Notes under the pieces: generated by a model
The model's database searches: none
What the model was told of the DNA's origin: nothing
What the model saw: only the letters and a program-made list of their open reading frames with translations
Shown here: piece by piece, positions 1-8,500 of the stretch
Layout of the letters: every line of letters begins with the position of its first letter
How positions within the stretch are numbered: the first letter of the stretch is position 1
Origin: CAWCUU01 sp963798855
GTDB lineage: Bacteria; Gemmatimonadota; Gemmatimonadetes; Longimicrobiales; RSA9
Length of the DNA stretch: 64,000 nt
Assembly: GCA_963798855.1 (NCBI GenBank)
Contig: CAWCUU010000001.1
Coordinates: 1,178,001-1,242,000, forward strand
Direction: 5' to 3'
Position numbers and translations under genes: made by a program

Positions 1-888
1 GAGCGGTGTACCCTCGAGACGGAAAGGCGGGACCGTGTTCGTCACGACGAGCTCGTCCAGCTGCGCATGGGCGAGCGTGTTCGCCGCCTCCCCGAGAAAC
101 AGACCGTGCACGGCCGCGGCGAAGACCCGGGCGGCTCCGGCCTGCCGGCACGCCAGCGCCGCGCGGGAGAGCGTGGTACCCGTGCTGATCAGGTCGTCCA
201 GCAGGATGACCGACCGGCCTGCCACCTCACCGACCAGCCGGTCTCCGCTCACGACGCCGCCGCTGCGCTGCTTCTCCATGAACGCGGTCTCGACCGGGCG
301 ACCGAGGTGCAGCGCGAGCGTGTCGCGAAAACGGTCCGCCCGCTTGATGCCACCGACATCCGGCGAGACGACGACGGCGTCCTGGTCGTCGAGTCTCGAG
401 GCGAAATGGGAGGCGAACAGCTTGCGGGCCTCCAGATGCTCGGTCCGGCAGCGGAATGCGTTCTCGTACGCCGCGAGGTTGTGCACGTCGACGGTGACGA
501 TGCGATCGATGTCGACGGCCTCGAACAGCGCCGCCACGTAGCGCGTGGTCACCGGATCGCGCGACTTGGTGCGGCGGTCCTTGCGCGCGTAGCAGAGGTA
601 GGGAACGACGGCGGTCACCCGGTCAGCCCCGGCGTCTCGTACGGCGCCGAGGAAGAAGAGCAGCCTGCACAACTTGTCGTTCACGCTCTGCCCGTCATTG
701 CCGTAGAGCGAGTGGAGCACGAAGACGTCCGCCCCCTGCAGGCGTACCATGGGGCGCGCCTTGTGCTCGCCGTCCTCGAACCGTCGCTCCTCGTGCCGCG
801 CGCGGGGCTCACCCAGCCTCCGAGCGACGGCATCGCCAAGGTCGGCCGAGGCCTCGAGCGCGAAGAAGCGGATTTCGTGATTCTGCAT
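1..888 (-). CDS. prs: Ribose-phosphate pyrophosphokinase (PRPP synthetase), 3' end outside window
   Basis: Makes PRPP from ribose 5-phosphate and ATP in the cytosol, feeding nucleotide, NAD and histidine synthesis. The protein starts MQNHEIRFFALEA at an ATG on the minus strand at 888 and stays open for 296 codons to the window edge, so only the last residues are missing (the family is about 310 residues). The N-terminal half has the ATP-binding segment ending PYLCYARKDRRTKSRDP (flexible-loop KDR), and the PRPP-binding loop LLDDLISTGTTL lies near residue 228. The DDLISTG loop differs slightly from the usual DDMIDTAGT, pointing to a divergent member. The BON gene lies 100 bp upstream on the same strand, so co-transcription is possible. 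The nearby phosphoribosyltransferase at 15.3 kb and nicotinate phosphoribosyltransferase at 51.8 kb both use PRPP. Confidence 0.88.
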   Translation of the reverse strand, partial: MQNHEIRFFALEASADLGDAVARRLGEPRARHEERRFEDGEHKARPMVRLQGADVFVLHSLYGNDGQSVNDKLCRLLFFLGAVRDAGADRVTAVVPYLCYARKDRRTKSRDPVTTRYVAALFEAVDIDRIVTVDVHNLAAYENAFRCRTEHLEARKLFASHFASRLDDQDAVVVSPDVGGIKRADRFRDTLALHLGRPVETAFMEKQRSGGVVSGDRLVGEVAGRSVILLDDLISTGTTLSRAALACRQAGAARVFAAAVHGLFLGEAANTLAHAQLDELVVTNTVPPFRLEGTPL

Positions 889-988
889 GGCGGTTTCCGG
901 CACCACTCACCGGAGCTGCCGAGCGGGTGAGCGACGCGGTCGATGGGCAGACGGCGGTACCGCGCCGCCGCCGGCCCGTCGTGCGTGC

Positions 989-1654
989 TCAGAAGGCCGG
1001 GATCGCGGCCTCCACCCGCAGCGTGTTGTGCACCTCGGTGATGCCGGGTGCGGACCACGCCGCCCGCTCGGCCTCTTTCAGCTCCGCCCAGGAGCGGACG
1101 TGGCCGGACAGCGTCACCTTCCCGTCGACGAGCGCGATGTGCACGTTCTCCGCGTCAATCTCGGCGCTGCGACGGAACGACGCCTCGATCTTGTCCCTGA
1201 CTTCCTTCGAGGTCGGCCGCCGCTTGATCAGGATCCGGTTGGAGACGCCCTTCACGCCGGCCAGGTCGCGAACGGTCTTCTCGGCCGCGCGGCGCTGGTA
1301 CTCCCACTCGACCTCGCCCTCGAGGTCGATCCAGCCCTTCTCGACCGCGACCTTGACCGTCTGCGGAACGCGTGTGTTCCACTTCAGCGCGGTCAGCGCC
1401 GCGTGGGCCAGGTCGGTGTCGTCGCGCACCATGGACGAGGGCAGACGCACCTCGAGGTCGTTCGCCACGCCCATGACGCCCGCGACCCGCTTGGCTGCGT
1501 ACTCGGCCGCCTGCTTCTCCGCGAAGGTGCGGGCGTGGCCGGTCAGGGTCACTACGCTATCCGACACGGCGACGCCGATCGCCGCCGCATCCAGCGAGGG
1601 CTCCCATTCCAGCTCATCGAGCACGTCTTTCTTGATTGCATTGGAGTGGCGCAT
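989..1654 (-). CDS. BON-domain protein (three BON repeats)
   Basis: A 221-residue protein built of three BON (OsmY/nodulation) modules at about residues 8-70, 80-145 and 150-215. Each ends in the typical GxVxLxGxV ... GVxxVxN pattern (for example VSDSVVTLTGHA, GWIDLEGEVEW, DGKVTLSGHV). BON domains bind phospholipids and occur in osmotic-shock proteins; no signal peptide is visible, so a cytoplasmic or membrane-surface role is more likely than a periplasmic one. Start is the ATG at 1654, preceded by a good AGGAGGTGA ribosome site. The conserved site at 1711-1766 lies directly upstream and points toward this gene, suggesting control together with the UspA genes. The exact function is unknown. 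Confidence 0.85.
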   Translation of the reverse strand: MRHSNAIKKDVLDELEWEPSLDAAAIGVAVSDSVVTLTGHARTFAEKQAAEYAAKRVAGVMGVANDLEVRLPSSMVRDDTDLAHAALTALKWNTRVPQTVKVAVEKGWIDLEGEVEWEYQRRAAEKTVRDLAGVKGVSNRILIKRRPTSKEVRDKIEASFRRSAEIDAENVHIALVDGKVTLSGHVRSWAELKEAERAAWSAPGITEVHNTLRVEAAIPAF

Positions 1655-1710
1655 GACTCACCTCCTGTTTGAGCACCACCGCTGCACCGACATCCGGGGG
1701 AAGCCGATCC

Positions 1711-1766
1711 ATGATACATTTCTCGATCGCCAGGGTCTGTAGGCCAAAGCCTGAGCATCTGTGGGG
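1711..1766 (-). promoter_or_regulatory. Candidate stress-regulon site A, upstream of the BON gene
   Basis: Read on the minus strand, CCCCACA (1766-1760), TCAG (1754-1751) and CCTACAG (1743-1737) form the 30-bp composite site shared by five loci. It is followed by CAGACC and, after 17 bp, TATCAT (1716-1711), a good -10 hexamer. The site therefore overlaps the -35 position of a promoter about 57 bp before the BON start. Binding protein unknown. Confidence 0.5.
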
Positions 1767-1817
1767 TTTCCGTGGAGTTCACCGCCACAAGGTCGAATGG
1801 AACAGCGGAGGCGTGCG

Positions 1818-2705
1818 ATGGAGCGAGTGACGGTGGCGATGGTGCTCCTGCTCGCCGCGTGCGGTAACGGGCCGGCAGGTGGGCGGCCGCGGTTCGTGGC
1901 GACCACGCCTCCCCTCGCGGCCATCCTTCGCGAAGTGACCGGAGACCGGGTGGACGTGCTGCTGCCGCCCGGCGCTTCGCCCCACGCCTACGAGCCGAGG
2001 CCGACGGACGTGCGTGCCGCCTCGCAGACCATGGCGCTCTTCTACACCGCTGCGACGCTCGACGCCTGGGGCGCCGCGCTGCCCGCGCCGCGTCGCATCG
2101 AGGTGTTGCGCATGGTGCCGGACTCGCTCCTGCGCTACGGCTATGCGGACGCCCGCGTGGCCGACGACGACGGCTCCCCTGGGTTCGGACAGGCCGGGGC
2201 GCCGGACCCGCACTTCTGGCTCGACCCCCTGGTCGTGCGCGCGCTGGTGCCCGCGCTCGCGGATACGCTATCGGCGCTCGACCCCGGCGGTGCCGCGGTG
2301 TACCACGAGAACGCCCGGCACTTCGCCGCGCAGCTCGATTCCCTGAACCATGAAGTGGCAGCGCTGCTCGCGCCCGTCCGCGGGCGCCGCGCCGTGCTAT
2401 TGCACCCCTCCTTCGGCTACATGCTCTCCCGCTACGGCATTGAGGTAGTCGCGGTGCTCGAGCCGTCCGCGGGCCGGGAGCCGACGGCGCGCGGCGTCGC
2501 CACGATCGCGGAGCGCATCCGCCGCACGGGGGCGGTCGCCGTATTCTCCGAGCCGCAGCTACCGCCCAACGTGCCTCGCCTGGTGGCGGAGATGGCGGGC
2601 GTGCGGCTGGCCGAGCTCGATCCTCTCGGCGGGCAGCCGGGACGCCAGCGCTACGCCGACCTGATCCGCTACGACGCACGCGTTCTGCGGGAGACGCTGC
2701 AATGA
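1818..2705 (+). CDS. Zinc/manganese ABC transporter, substrate-binding lipoprotein (TroA/ZnuA family)
   Basis: Captures a divalent metal outside the membrane and hands it to the permease encoded downstream. The chosen ATG at 1818 follows a GGAG seven bases upstream and gives a short lipoprotein signal with lipobox LLAAC. An earlier ATG at 1761 would bury this signal. The mature part shows the metal-ligand pattern of the family: His in GASPHAYEP, His in DPHFWLDP, the segment LHPSFGYML, and an acidic late ligand near AELDPLGG. The His-rich loop of classical ZnuA is absent, so Zn and Mn cannot be separated from sequence. It overlaps the ATPase gene by ATGA, so the three genes form one coupled operon. 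Length is 295 residues, normal for cluster A-I binding proteins. Confidence 0.88.
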   Translation: MERVTVAMVLLLAACGNGPAGGRPRFVATTPPLAAILREVTGDRVDVLLPPGASPHAYEPRPTDVRAASQTMALFYTAATLDAWGAALPAPRRIEVLRMVPDSLLRYGYADARVADDDGSPGFGQAGAPDPHFWLDPLVVRALVPALADTLSALDPGGAAVYHENARHFAAQLDSLNHEVAALLAPVRGRRAVLLHPSFGYMLSRYGIEVVAVLEPSAGREPTARGVATIAERIRRTGAVAVFSEPQLPPNVPRLVAEMAGVRLAELDPLGGQPGRQRYADLIRYDARVLRETLQ

Positions 2706-3472
2706 CCGAGGCGGTCGTGATGCAGTCGGCCGCCGTCAGGCTGGGGCGGCACTGGGCGATGACCGAAGTGGACTTCACTCTCCCCGAGGGCGCCGTCCTC
2801 GCCGTGCTCGGCCCGAACGGATCCGGTAAGTCCACCCTGGTGCGGGCGCTACTCGGAGTCGTTCCGCTGAACCGCGGCAGCGCCCGCGTGCTGGGGCTCC
2901 CGCCTGCGGATGTCCCGGCGGAGTGGATCGCGTACGTGCCCCAGATCAAGATGCTGGACCGGTCGTTCCCGGGCCGCAGCATCGACCTCGTCGCGACGGG
3001 CATGCTGCGGCGCTGGCCATGGCGGCTCGCGGACGCGGAGCACCGAGGCGTGCTCGCGGGGCTCGAAGCCGCCGGCGCGGCGCACCTCGCGGAGCGGACG
3101 CTCGGCGAGCTGTCCGGTGGCGAGCTGCAGCGCGTCTACCTCGCGAGAGCGGTGGCGCGGCGGCCACGGCTCGTGCTGCTGGACGAGCCCGCGACGGGGA
3201 TGGACCCGACCGGCGAGGAGTCGGTCCACCGCTACGTAGACGAGTGCCGGCGCACTGGCGCGACGACGGTGGTGCTGGTGACGCACGACCTGTCGGTCGC
3301 CTACGACCACGCGACGCACGCGCTGCTGCTCAGCCAGCGGCAGATCGCCTTCGGCACCCCACCGGACGTGCTCGCCCGCCCGCGGCTTCAGGAGGCCTTC
3401 GGCCACCACGGACACGCGCTCTCGGGTTCGACGCCCTGGCTGATCCAGCGAGGGGGCGACGCTGATGCTTGA
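2702..3472 (+). CDS. Zinc/manganese ABC transporter, ATP-binding protein
   Basis: Energy-coupling subunit of the metal importer. Walker A GPNGSGKST is at residues 37-45, the Q-loop is YVPQIK, the signature LSGGELQR, Walker B LVLLDEP, and the switch His is in VTHDLS. The 256-residue length is typical of ZnuC/MntA-type ATPases. It begins inside the stop of the binding-protein gene (ATGA at 2702) and overlaps the permease by 8 bp, so the three products are translationally coupled. Confidence 0.92.
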   Translation: MTEAVVMQSAAVRLGRHWAMTEVDFTLPEGAVLAVLGPNGSGKSTLVRALLGVVPLNRGSARVLGLPPADVPAEWIAYVPQIKMLDRSFPGRSIDLVATGMLRRWPWRLADAEHRGVLAGLEAAGAAHLAERTLGELSGGELQRVYLARAVARRPRLVLLDEPATGMDPTGEESVHRYVDECRRTGATTVVLVTHDLSVAYDHATHALLLSQRQIAFGTPPDVLARPRLQEAFGHHGHALSGSTPWLIQRGGDADA

Positions 3473-4289
3473 CGCTCTCTTGCTGCCCTTCATGCAGCGC
3501 GCTCTCATCGCCGGCGTGCTCATGGGCCTGCTGGGCGGCTACTTTGGCGTGTTCGTCGTGCAGCGGCGCCTCGCATTCCTCGGCGATGGCCTCGCGCACG
3601 CGGCGTTCGGCGGCGTCGCGCTCGGGCTGTTGCTGGACACCTCGCCCCTCGCCGTCGCGGTGCCGTTCACCGTGCTCGCCGCCGCGGGCATGACCTGGCT
3701 CAAGCCGCGCACCCGCCTCGGCGATGACACCGCCGTCGGCATCTTCTTCGCCGTCTCGATGGCGCTCGGCATCGTCTTCATCTCACTCAAAGCGGGCTTT
3801 GCCCCGGACGCGTTCGCCTTCCTCTTCGGCTCGATCCTGTCCGTGCGCGGCGGCGACCTCGCCGTCGCCGCGAGCCTGAGCGTGCTCGTCGCGCTCTCGT
3901 GGCGACTCTGGGGGCGCTGGGCCTACGCCACCTTCGACCCGGAGCTCGCGCGCGGCGATCGCATCCCGGTGCAGCGCGACAACTACCTCCTCGCGATCCT
4001 TTTGGCGCTCACGGTGGTCACCGGCATCAAGCTGGTCGGCGTCGTGCTCGTCACGGCGTTCCTCATCATCCCCGCCGCGAGCGCCCGCCTGCTCAGTGCC
4101 TCCTACGCGGCGATGACGCTGCTCGCGATGGCGGTCGGCGCGGCCAGCGCGATCGGCGGGCTGCTGGCCTCGTACTCGCTCGACCTGCCGAGCGGCGCGA
4201 CCATCATCCTCGCGCAAGCGGCGCTGTTCGGGCTCGCCCTAATCTCGGCGGAGGCGGGCCGCCGTCGCCGCGTGCCGGACGACGAGTAG
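3465..4289 (+). CDS. Zinc/manganese ABC transporter, membrane permease (ZnuB/MntB family)
   Basis: Membrane channel subunit, 274 residues. It opens MLDALLLPFMQRALIAGVLMGLLGG and has about eight hydrophobic segments; the family signature around RRLAFLGDGLAHAAFGGVALG is intact, as is the late helix VGVVLVTAFLIIPAASARLL. It ends the operon that begins at 1818. No Zur or MntR box could be recognised; the intergenic region upstream of the operon is shared with the BON promoter. Confidence 0.92.
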   Translation: MLDALLLPFMQRALIAGVLMGLLGGYFGVFVVQRRLAFLGDGLAHAAFGGVALGLLLDTSPLAVAVPFTVLAAAGMTWLKPRTRLGDDTAVGIFFAVSMALGIVFISLKAGFAPDAFAFLFGSILSVRGGDLAVAASLSVLVALSWRLWGRWAYATFDPELARGDRIPVQRDNYLLAILLALTVVTGIKLVGVVLVTAFLIIPAASARLLSASYAAMTLLAMAVGAASAIGGLLASYSLDLPSGATIILAQAALFGLALISAEAGRRRRVPDDE

Positions 4290-4372
4290 CAGGTTAGGGC
4301 TCGGCACTGTCTCCGTTGTGCGTTGGCGCGGGAGTTGCTGCCCGCGAAGGCGTGAGGCGAAGGCACGGGTTT

Positions 4373-4428
4373 CCCCACACAGCTTCAGCGCACTTCCGAC
4401 AGCGGGCTGCCCCCAGCCGCTGCATTCT
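4373..4428 (+). promoter_or_regulatory. Candidate stress-regulon site B, upstream of UspA (4592)
   Basis: The 302-bp gap 4290-4591 has no gene. It holds the composite site on the plus strand: CCCCACA (4373-4379), TCAG (4385-4388), CCGACAG (4396-4402). The -35 and -10 that follow (CAGCGG-N17-CATTCT) are poor compared with the other copies. Further down are a perfect palindrome CGTTCGAACG (4541-4550) and the GAGAGGTGA ribosome site of the UspA gene. Confidence 0.42.
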
Positions 4429-4591
4429 GGTTGCACAGCGGTCCTCGATCTCCCCGGAGCCGACCGCGATGTGGGGCCGTCGAGAAGTATCGCCGTGCGT
4501 TTCTCACGGGTCTCGGCGCTCACGGGTTCTGAAGTCGGTTCGTTCGAACGGCTCCGGGTGGATGGTCCGAACTTCCACCGAGAGGTGAGCC

Positions 4592-5548
4592 ATGATCGAG
4601 CGTATCCTCCTGCCTCTCGACGGCTCGGAGCTCGCGGAGTGCGTCCTTCCGCATGCGGTCGCGCTGAGCCAGGCATTTGGTGCGCGTCTGTACCTGCTCC
4701 GTATCGAGGGCGGAAAGCCGGCGGAATCGGGCACGGTCGCGTGGCGCCTCAGGAAGGCGGAGGCGGAAGCGTATCTCGAGGAGCTCTCCGTCCGTCTCAC
4801 CGCGAGTGGTGTCAGGCGAGTCGAATGGCGAGTCGAAGAGGGACGCGCCGCGGAGCAGGTCCTGCAGCGGGCCCGCCGAGAGAAAGCGGATCTGGTGCTG
4901 CTCAGCACGCATGGGAGGGGCGGGATCACCGGTTTCGGGCTGAGCGGGACCGCGTCGAAGGTCGTCTTCGATGGCCGTGTCTCGGTGCTGCTGGTGCGCG
5001 CCGCGAAGCCGCCGGCAAGGCAGCCCCTTCGCTACCGGAAGATCCTGGTCCCCATCGACTGCTCGAAGCGAGCGGAATGGGCCGCGTGCACGGCCGCGGG
5101 GCTGGCGAAGGAGCATGGAGCCGAGCTCGTGCTGGTGCACGTCGTACCCCTTGCCGAGGTGCTGGAACCGCTGGCGGCCGAATCCGAGGCGCACGGGATC
5201 TCTCGCCGCTTGACGGAGCTCAATCGGCAAGCGGCTCTGCTGTACCTCCGGGGACTCGTCGAGACGCTCAGGCAGCCCGATCTGCGCGTCCGGTCGCGGC
5301 TCGCCCAACAGTCGGGAGAACACGTCGGCTGCGTAGTTCAGGCGATCGTATCGGAGGAGTCGCCGGACCTCATCGTCATGGCCGCCCATGGCGCAGATCC
5401 CACGGTCGGTTGGGCGTATGGCAGCGTGACCCGGGAGCTGCTCGCGCTCGGCGACGTACCGCTCTTGGTGCTCCAGGACGCGCCTGCTCCGGCGGCGGGC
5501 CGGGAGGAGCCGGCGGCGGCGGCCGTCCGGACGGCGACGCGGACGTAG
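4592..5548 (+). CDS. Universal stress protein, tandem UspA domains
   Basis: A 318-residue cytoplasmic stress protein with two Usp folds. Domain 1 (about 1-145) carries the ATP-binding pattern STHGRGGITGFGLSGTAS; domain 2 (about 150-300, starting ILVPIDCSKRAEW) keeps MAAHGADPTVGWAYGSV but lacks the second glycine of the motif, so it may bind nucleotide poorly. Tandem Usp proteins typically help survival under starvation, oxygen limitation or membrane stress. Start ATG at 4592 follows GAGAGGTGAGCC. The NdvB-like gene begins only 18 bp after its stop, so both are likely co-transcribed from the promoter near site B. Confidence 0.9.
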   Translation: MIERILLPLDGSELAECVLPHAVALSQAFGARLYLLRIEGGKPAESGTVAWRLRKAEAEAYLEELSVRLTASGVRRVEWRVEEGRAAEQVLQRARREKADLVLLSTHGRGGITGFGLSGTASKVVFDGRVSVLLVRAAKPPARQPLRYRKILVPIDCSKRAEWAACTAAGLAKEHGAELVLVHVVPLAEVLEPLAAESEAHGISRRLTELNRQAALLYLRGLVETLRQPDLRVRSRLAQQSGEHVGCVVQAIVSEESPDLIVMAAHGADPTVGWAYGSVTRELLALGDVPLLVLQDAPAPAAGREEPAAAAVRTATRT

Positions 5549-5566
5549 AAGCGCGCGAGCCGCACG

Positions 5567-8500
5567 ATGCCGCCGGCGGTAGCAGCCGCGTTCCCGGCCG
5601 CAGTGCTCGCCACGGCTCACGCCTCAGCAGAGGGGCGATCGAAGCATCCGGTGCGGCGACGTCTCCGCCGGCTGCAGGCACGGTTCGAAGCCGACCTCGC
5701 CGCGCTCTCGGGCATCGCCGCCGCGGAGGGGATTCGCGAGGCCGAGTGGCTGCTGGACAACACCTACATCGTCCGGGCGGCGTTCGACCGAACATCGGAA
5801 GCGATGCCCCGGGCATTCTTCCGAAGGCTGCCCGCACTGCGGGCGGGCACTGAGCGCGGGGAGACCCGGGCATACGCCCTGGCCCGGGCGCTCCTCGAGG
5901 CGGGCGACTGGGGCGCGGATCCCGTCCACATGGAGGAATCCCTTCGCGCGTATCAGGACCGCACGCTGCTGACCACGGCCGAGCTGTGGGCGCTCCCCGC
6001 GATGCTGCGGTTGGTCCTGCTCGAAGAGTTGACCTGGGCGGCGGCCGAACTCGTCAGCCGCCTGGGAGGCGGCGAGCCGCCGATTCCGAGCAGTTCCGGG
6101 AGGTCGCCCCACGCCGGCGAGCCCGGGCGTATTCCGGCGGCGATCCAGAGCCTTCGGCTGCTCGACGTGCTGGACTGGAAGACGTTCTTCGAGTCGGTCA
6201 GCCGCGTGCATCGGACGCTGGAGCTGGACCCGTCGGAGACCTATGCTGCGATGGACTTCGAGACTCGCGATGGGTACCGCCGCGTAGTCGAGGAGCTCGC
6301 GAGCTGGTCGGGCGACGACGAGGTGACCGTCGCGTCCTGCGCCGTGCAGCTGGCCCGGGAAGCGGCGGATCCGCACGGCGTGGAAAGACACGTCGGATAC
6401 TACTTGAGAGGTGACGGAAGGCAGACCCTGGAGAGCCGGCTCCACTGTCGCCCTCCAATCGGCCGTCGCATCACGAGGCGACTGGCGCGGCTCCGGTTGC
6501 CGCTGTACGTGGGCGGCATCCTCGCTCTCACCCTCGTGCTGGCACTGGCCCTGGCCCTGCCCGCACCGCGACCGGCGTTCCTCTGGGCGATGCTGCTCCT
6601 GCTCCTGCCGGCGTCCGGAGCGGCCACCGCATTGGTGAATCGGGTGGTGGTGCGGGTCGTTCCCCCGAAGGTGCTTCCGAAGCTCGAGCTCCGTGACGGG
6701 GTCCCCGACGCCTTCCACACCGTCGTAGCGGTGCCCGTGCTGCTCTTCAATGAAGCGGAGATCCGCGAGCACATCGCGCGCCTCGAGCTGACTTTCCTCG
6801 GAAATGACGATCCCGCCGTCCGCTTCGCGCTTCTCGGAGACTTCCCGGACGCCGCGGTAGAGCGGCAAGAGAAGGACCCGGCGCTGCTCGCGTTCGCGCG
6901 CGCGCAGATCAGGAGTCTGAACAGACGATACGGCAGACCCGGACACCGCCCGTTCGTGCTGGTTCATCGGACGCGCCGCTGGAACCCTTCCGAGGGGCGG
7001 TGGATGGGGTGGGAGCGGAAGCGCGGGAAGCTGGTCGAGCTCGGCCGCCTGATCCAGAGACAGCCGTGCGACGCCTTCGTGGCCGAGGGCGACGCCTCGG
7101 CGCTCGGCGGTGCTCGCTACGTGGTCGCCCTGGACGCCGATACGTTCGTCCCGCAGGGCGCGGTTCGGCGACTCGTGGGCACGCTCGGACACCCGTTGAA
7201 CCGTGCCAGGTTCGGGCGGGATGGCCGCGTACGCTCCGGCTACACCGTGCTGCAGCCGCGGGTCGAGACGATGCCGGGGTCGGCTGGGACGGCGTTCGCC
7301 CGGATTCAGGAGGGCGATACGGGCCTGGACCTCTACTCCCATGCCGTCTCCGATCTCTATCAGGACCTGTTCGGTGAGGGGATCTACGCGGGCAAGGGGA
7401 TCTACGAAGTCGCCTCCTTCGAGCGGTCGTTGAGCGGGCGCGTACCGGAGAACAGAATCCTGAGTCACGACCTGTTCGAAGGCGTCCACGGAAGGGCCGG
7501 GCTGATCTCCGACGTCGTCGTATTCGAGGACTACCCCCAGACCGTGCTCGCCGGGCTGCATCGCCTGCACCGCTGGGTGCGGGGAGACTGGCAGATCGCC
7601 CGCTGGCTGTTCGCACGCGTGCCTTCGACGGATGGACCGCGCCTGCAGAACCGGCTCTCGGCCCTGGATCGATGGAAAATCCTCGACAATCTGCGGCGCA
7701 GCCTCTTCGCGCCGGCCCTGCTCCTGCTCGCGATCGCGGGCTGGCTCGTCTTTCCGGCTCCCGCCTGGTGGACCTTGCTGGTCGTGGCGCTGACGATTCT
7801 CCCGCTCGCGCTGGGCGTCGTGCCGCGCCGCGCCGGACGCCGCTTTCTCGTGCCCGGCGGACAGCGTGCCCGTTCGCTCGCGCTGCTGGCGGCGCGGGCC
7901 GGCGTCGCGATCGCGTTCCTGCCCGCGCGAGCCGCCGCCGAGCTGGATGCGATCGCGAGAGCCCTCTGGCGGACGGTCGTGAGCCACCGACGGTTGCTGG
8001 AATGGGTCACCGCCGCGCATGCGGGGCGATCGGTCTTGCTGAGAGGTGCTCGGCTGCGGCTGCTTCGTAGCGCCGCCTTCGCACTCACCCTCGCCTCGAT
8101 CATCGCGCTCTCGCGCCCGTGGGCGCTTCCGGTGGCTGCGCCGATTCTCCTGGGGTGGCTGCTGTCTCCCTGGATTGCGACTCGCCTCGATCGCGTGTCC
8201 GTCCCGCACGAGCGACCGCTGGCGGAATCCGAGCGGCGTCGCCTCCGGCTGATCGCGCGGCGAACCTGGAGCTTCTTCGAGCACTTCGTCGGACCCGACG
8301 ACCATTGGTTGCCGCCCGACCACTTCCAGGAGCAGCCGGGAGGCAATGTCGCTCGCAGGACATCGCCCACCAACATCGGCTTGACGTACCTGTCGGCCCT
8401 CGCCGCCTGGGATCTCGGTTACGTGCAACCATCACGTCTCGTCGCCCTGCTTCAGAACTCGCTGGAGAGTCTGGGCCGGCTCGAGCGCCATCGCGGCCAC

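Noticed and set aside
31..930. Long plus-strand frames over the PRPP synthetase gene
   Set aside because: They have no family features and are shadows of the conserved minus-strand gene.
4541..4550. CGTTCGAACG palindrome before the first UspA gene as a regulator site
   Set aside because: Ten bases of palindrome are expected by chance in GC-rich DNA, and it does not recur at the other UspA genes.
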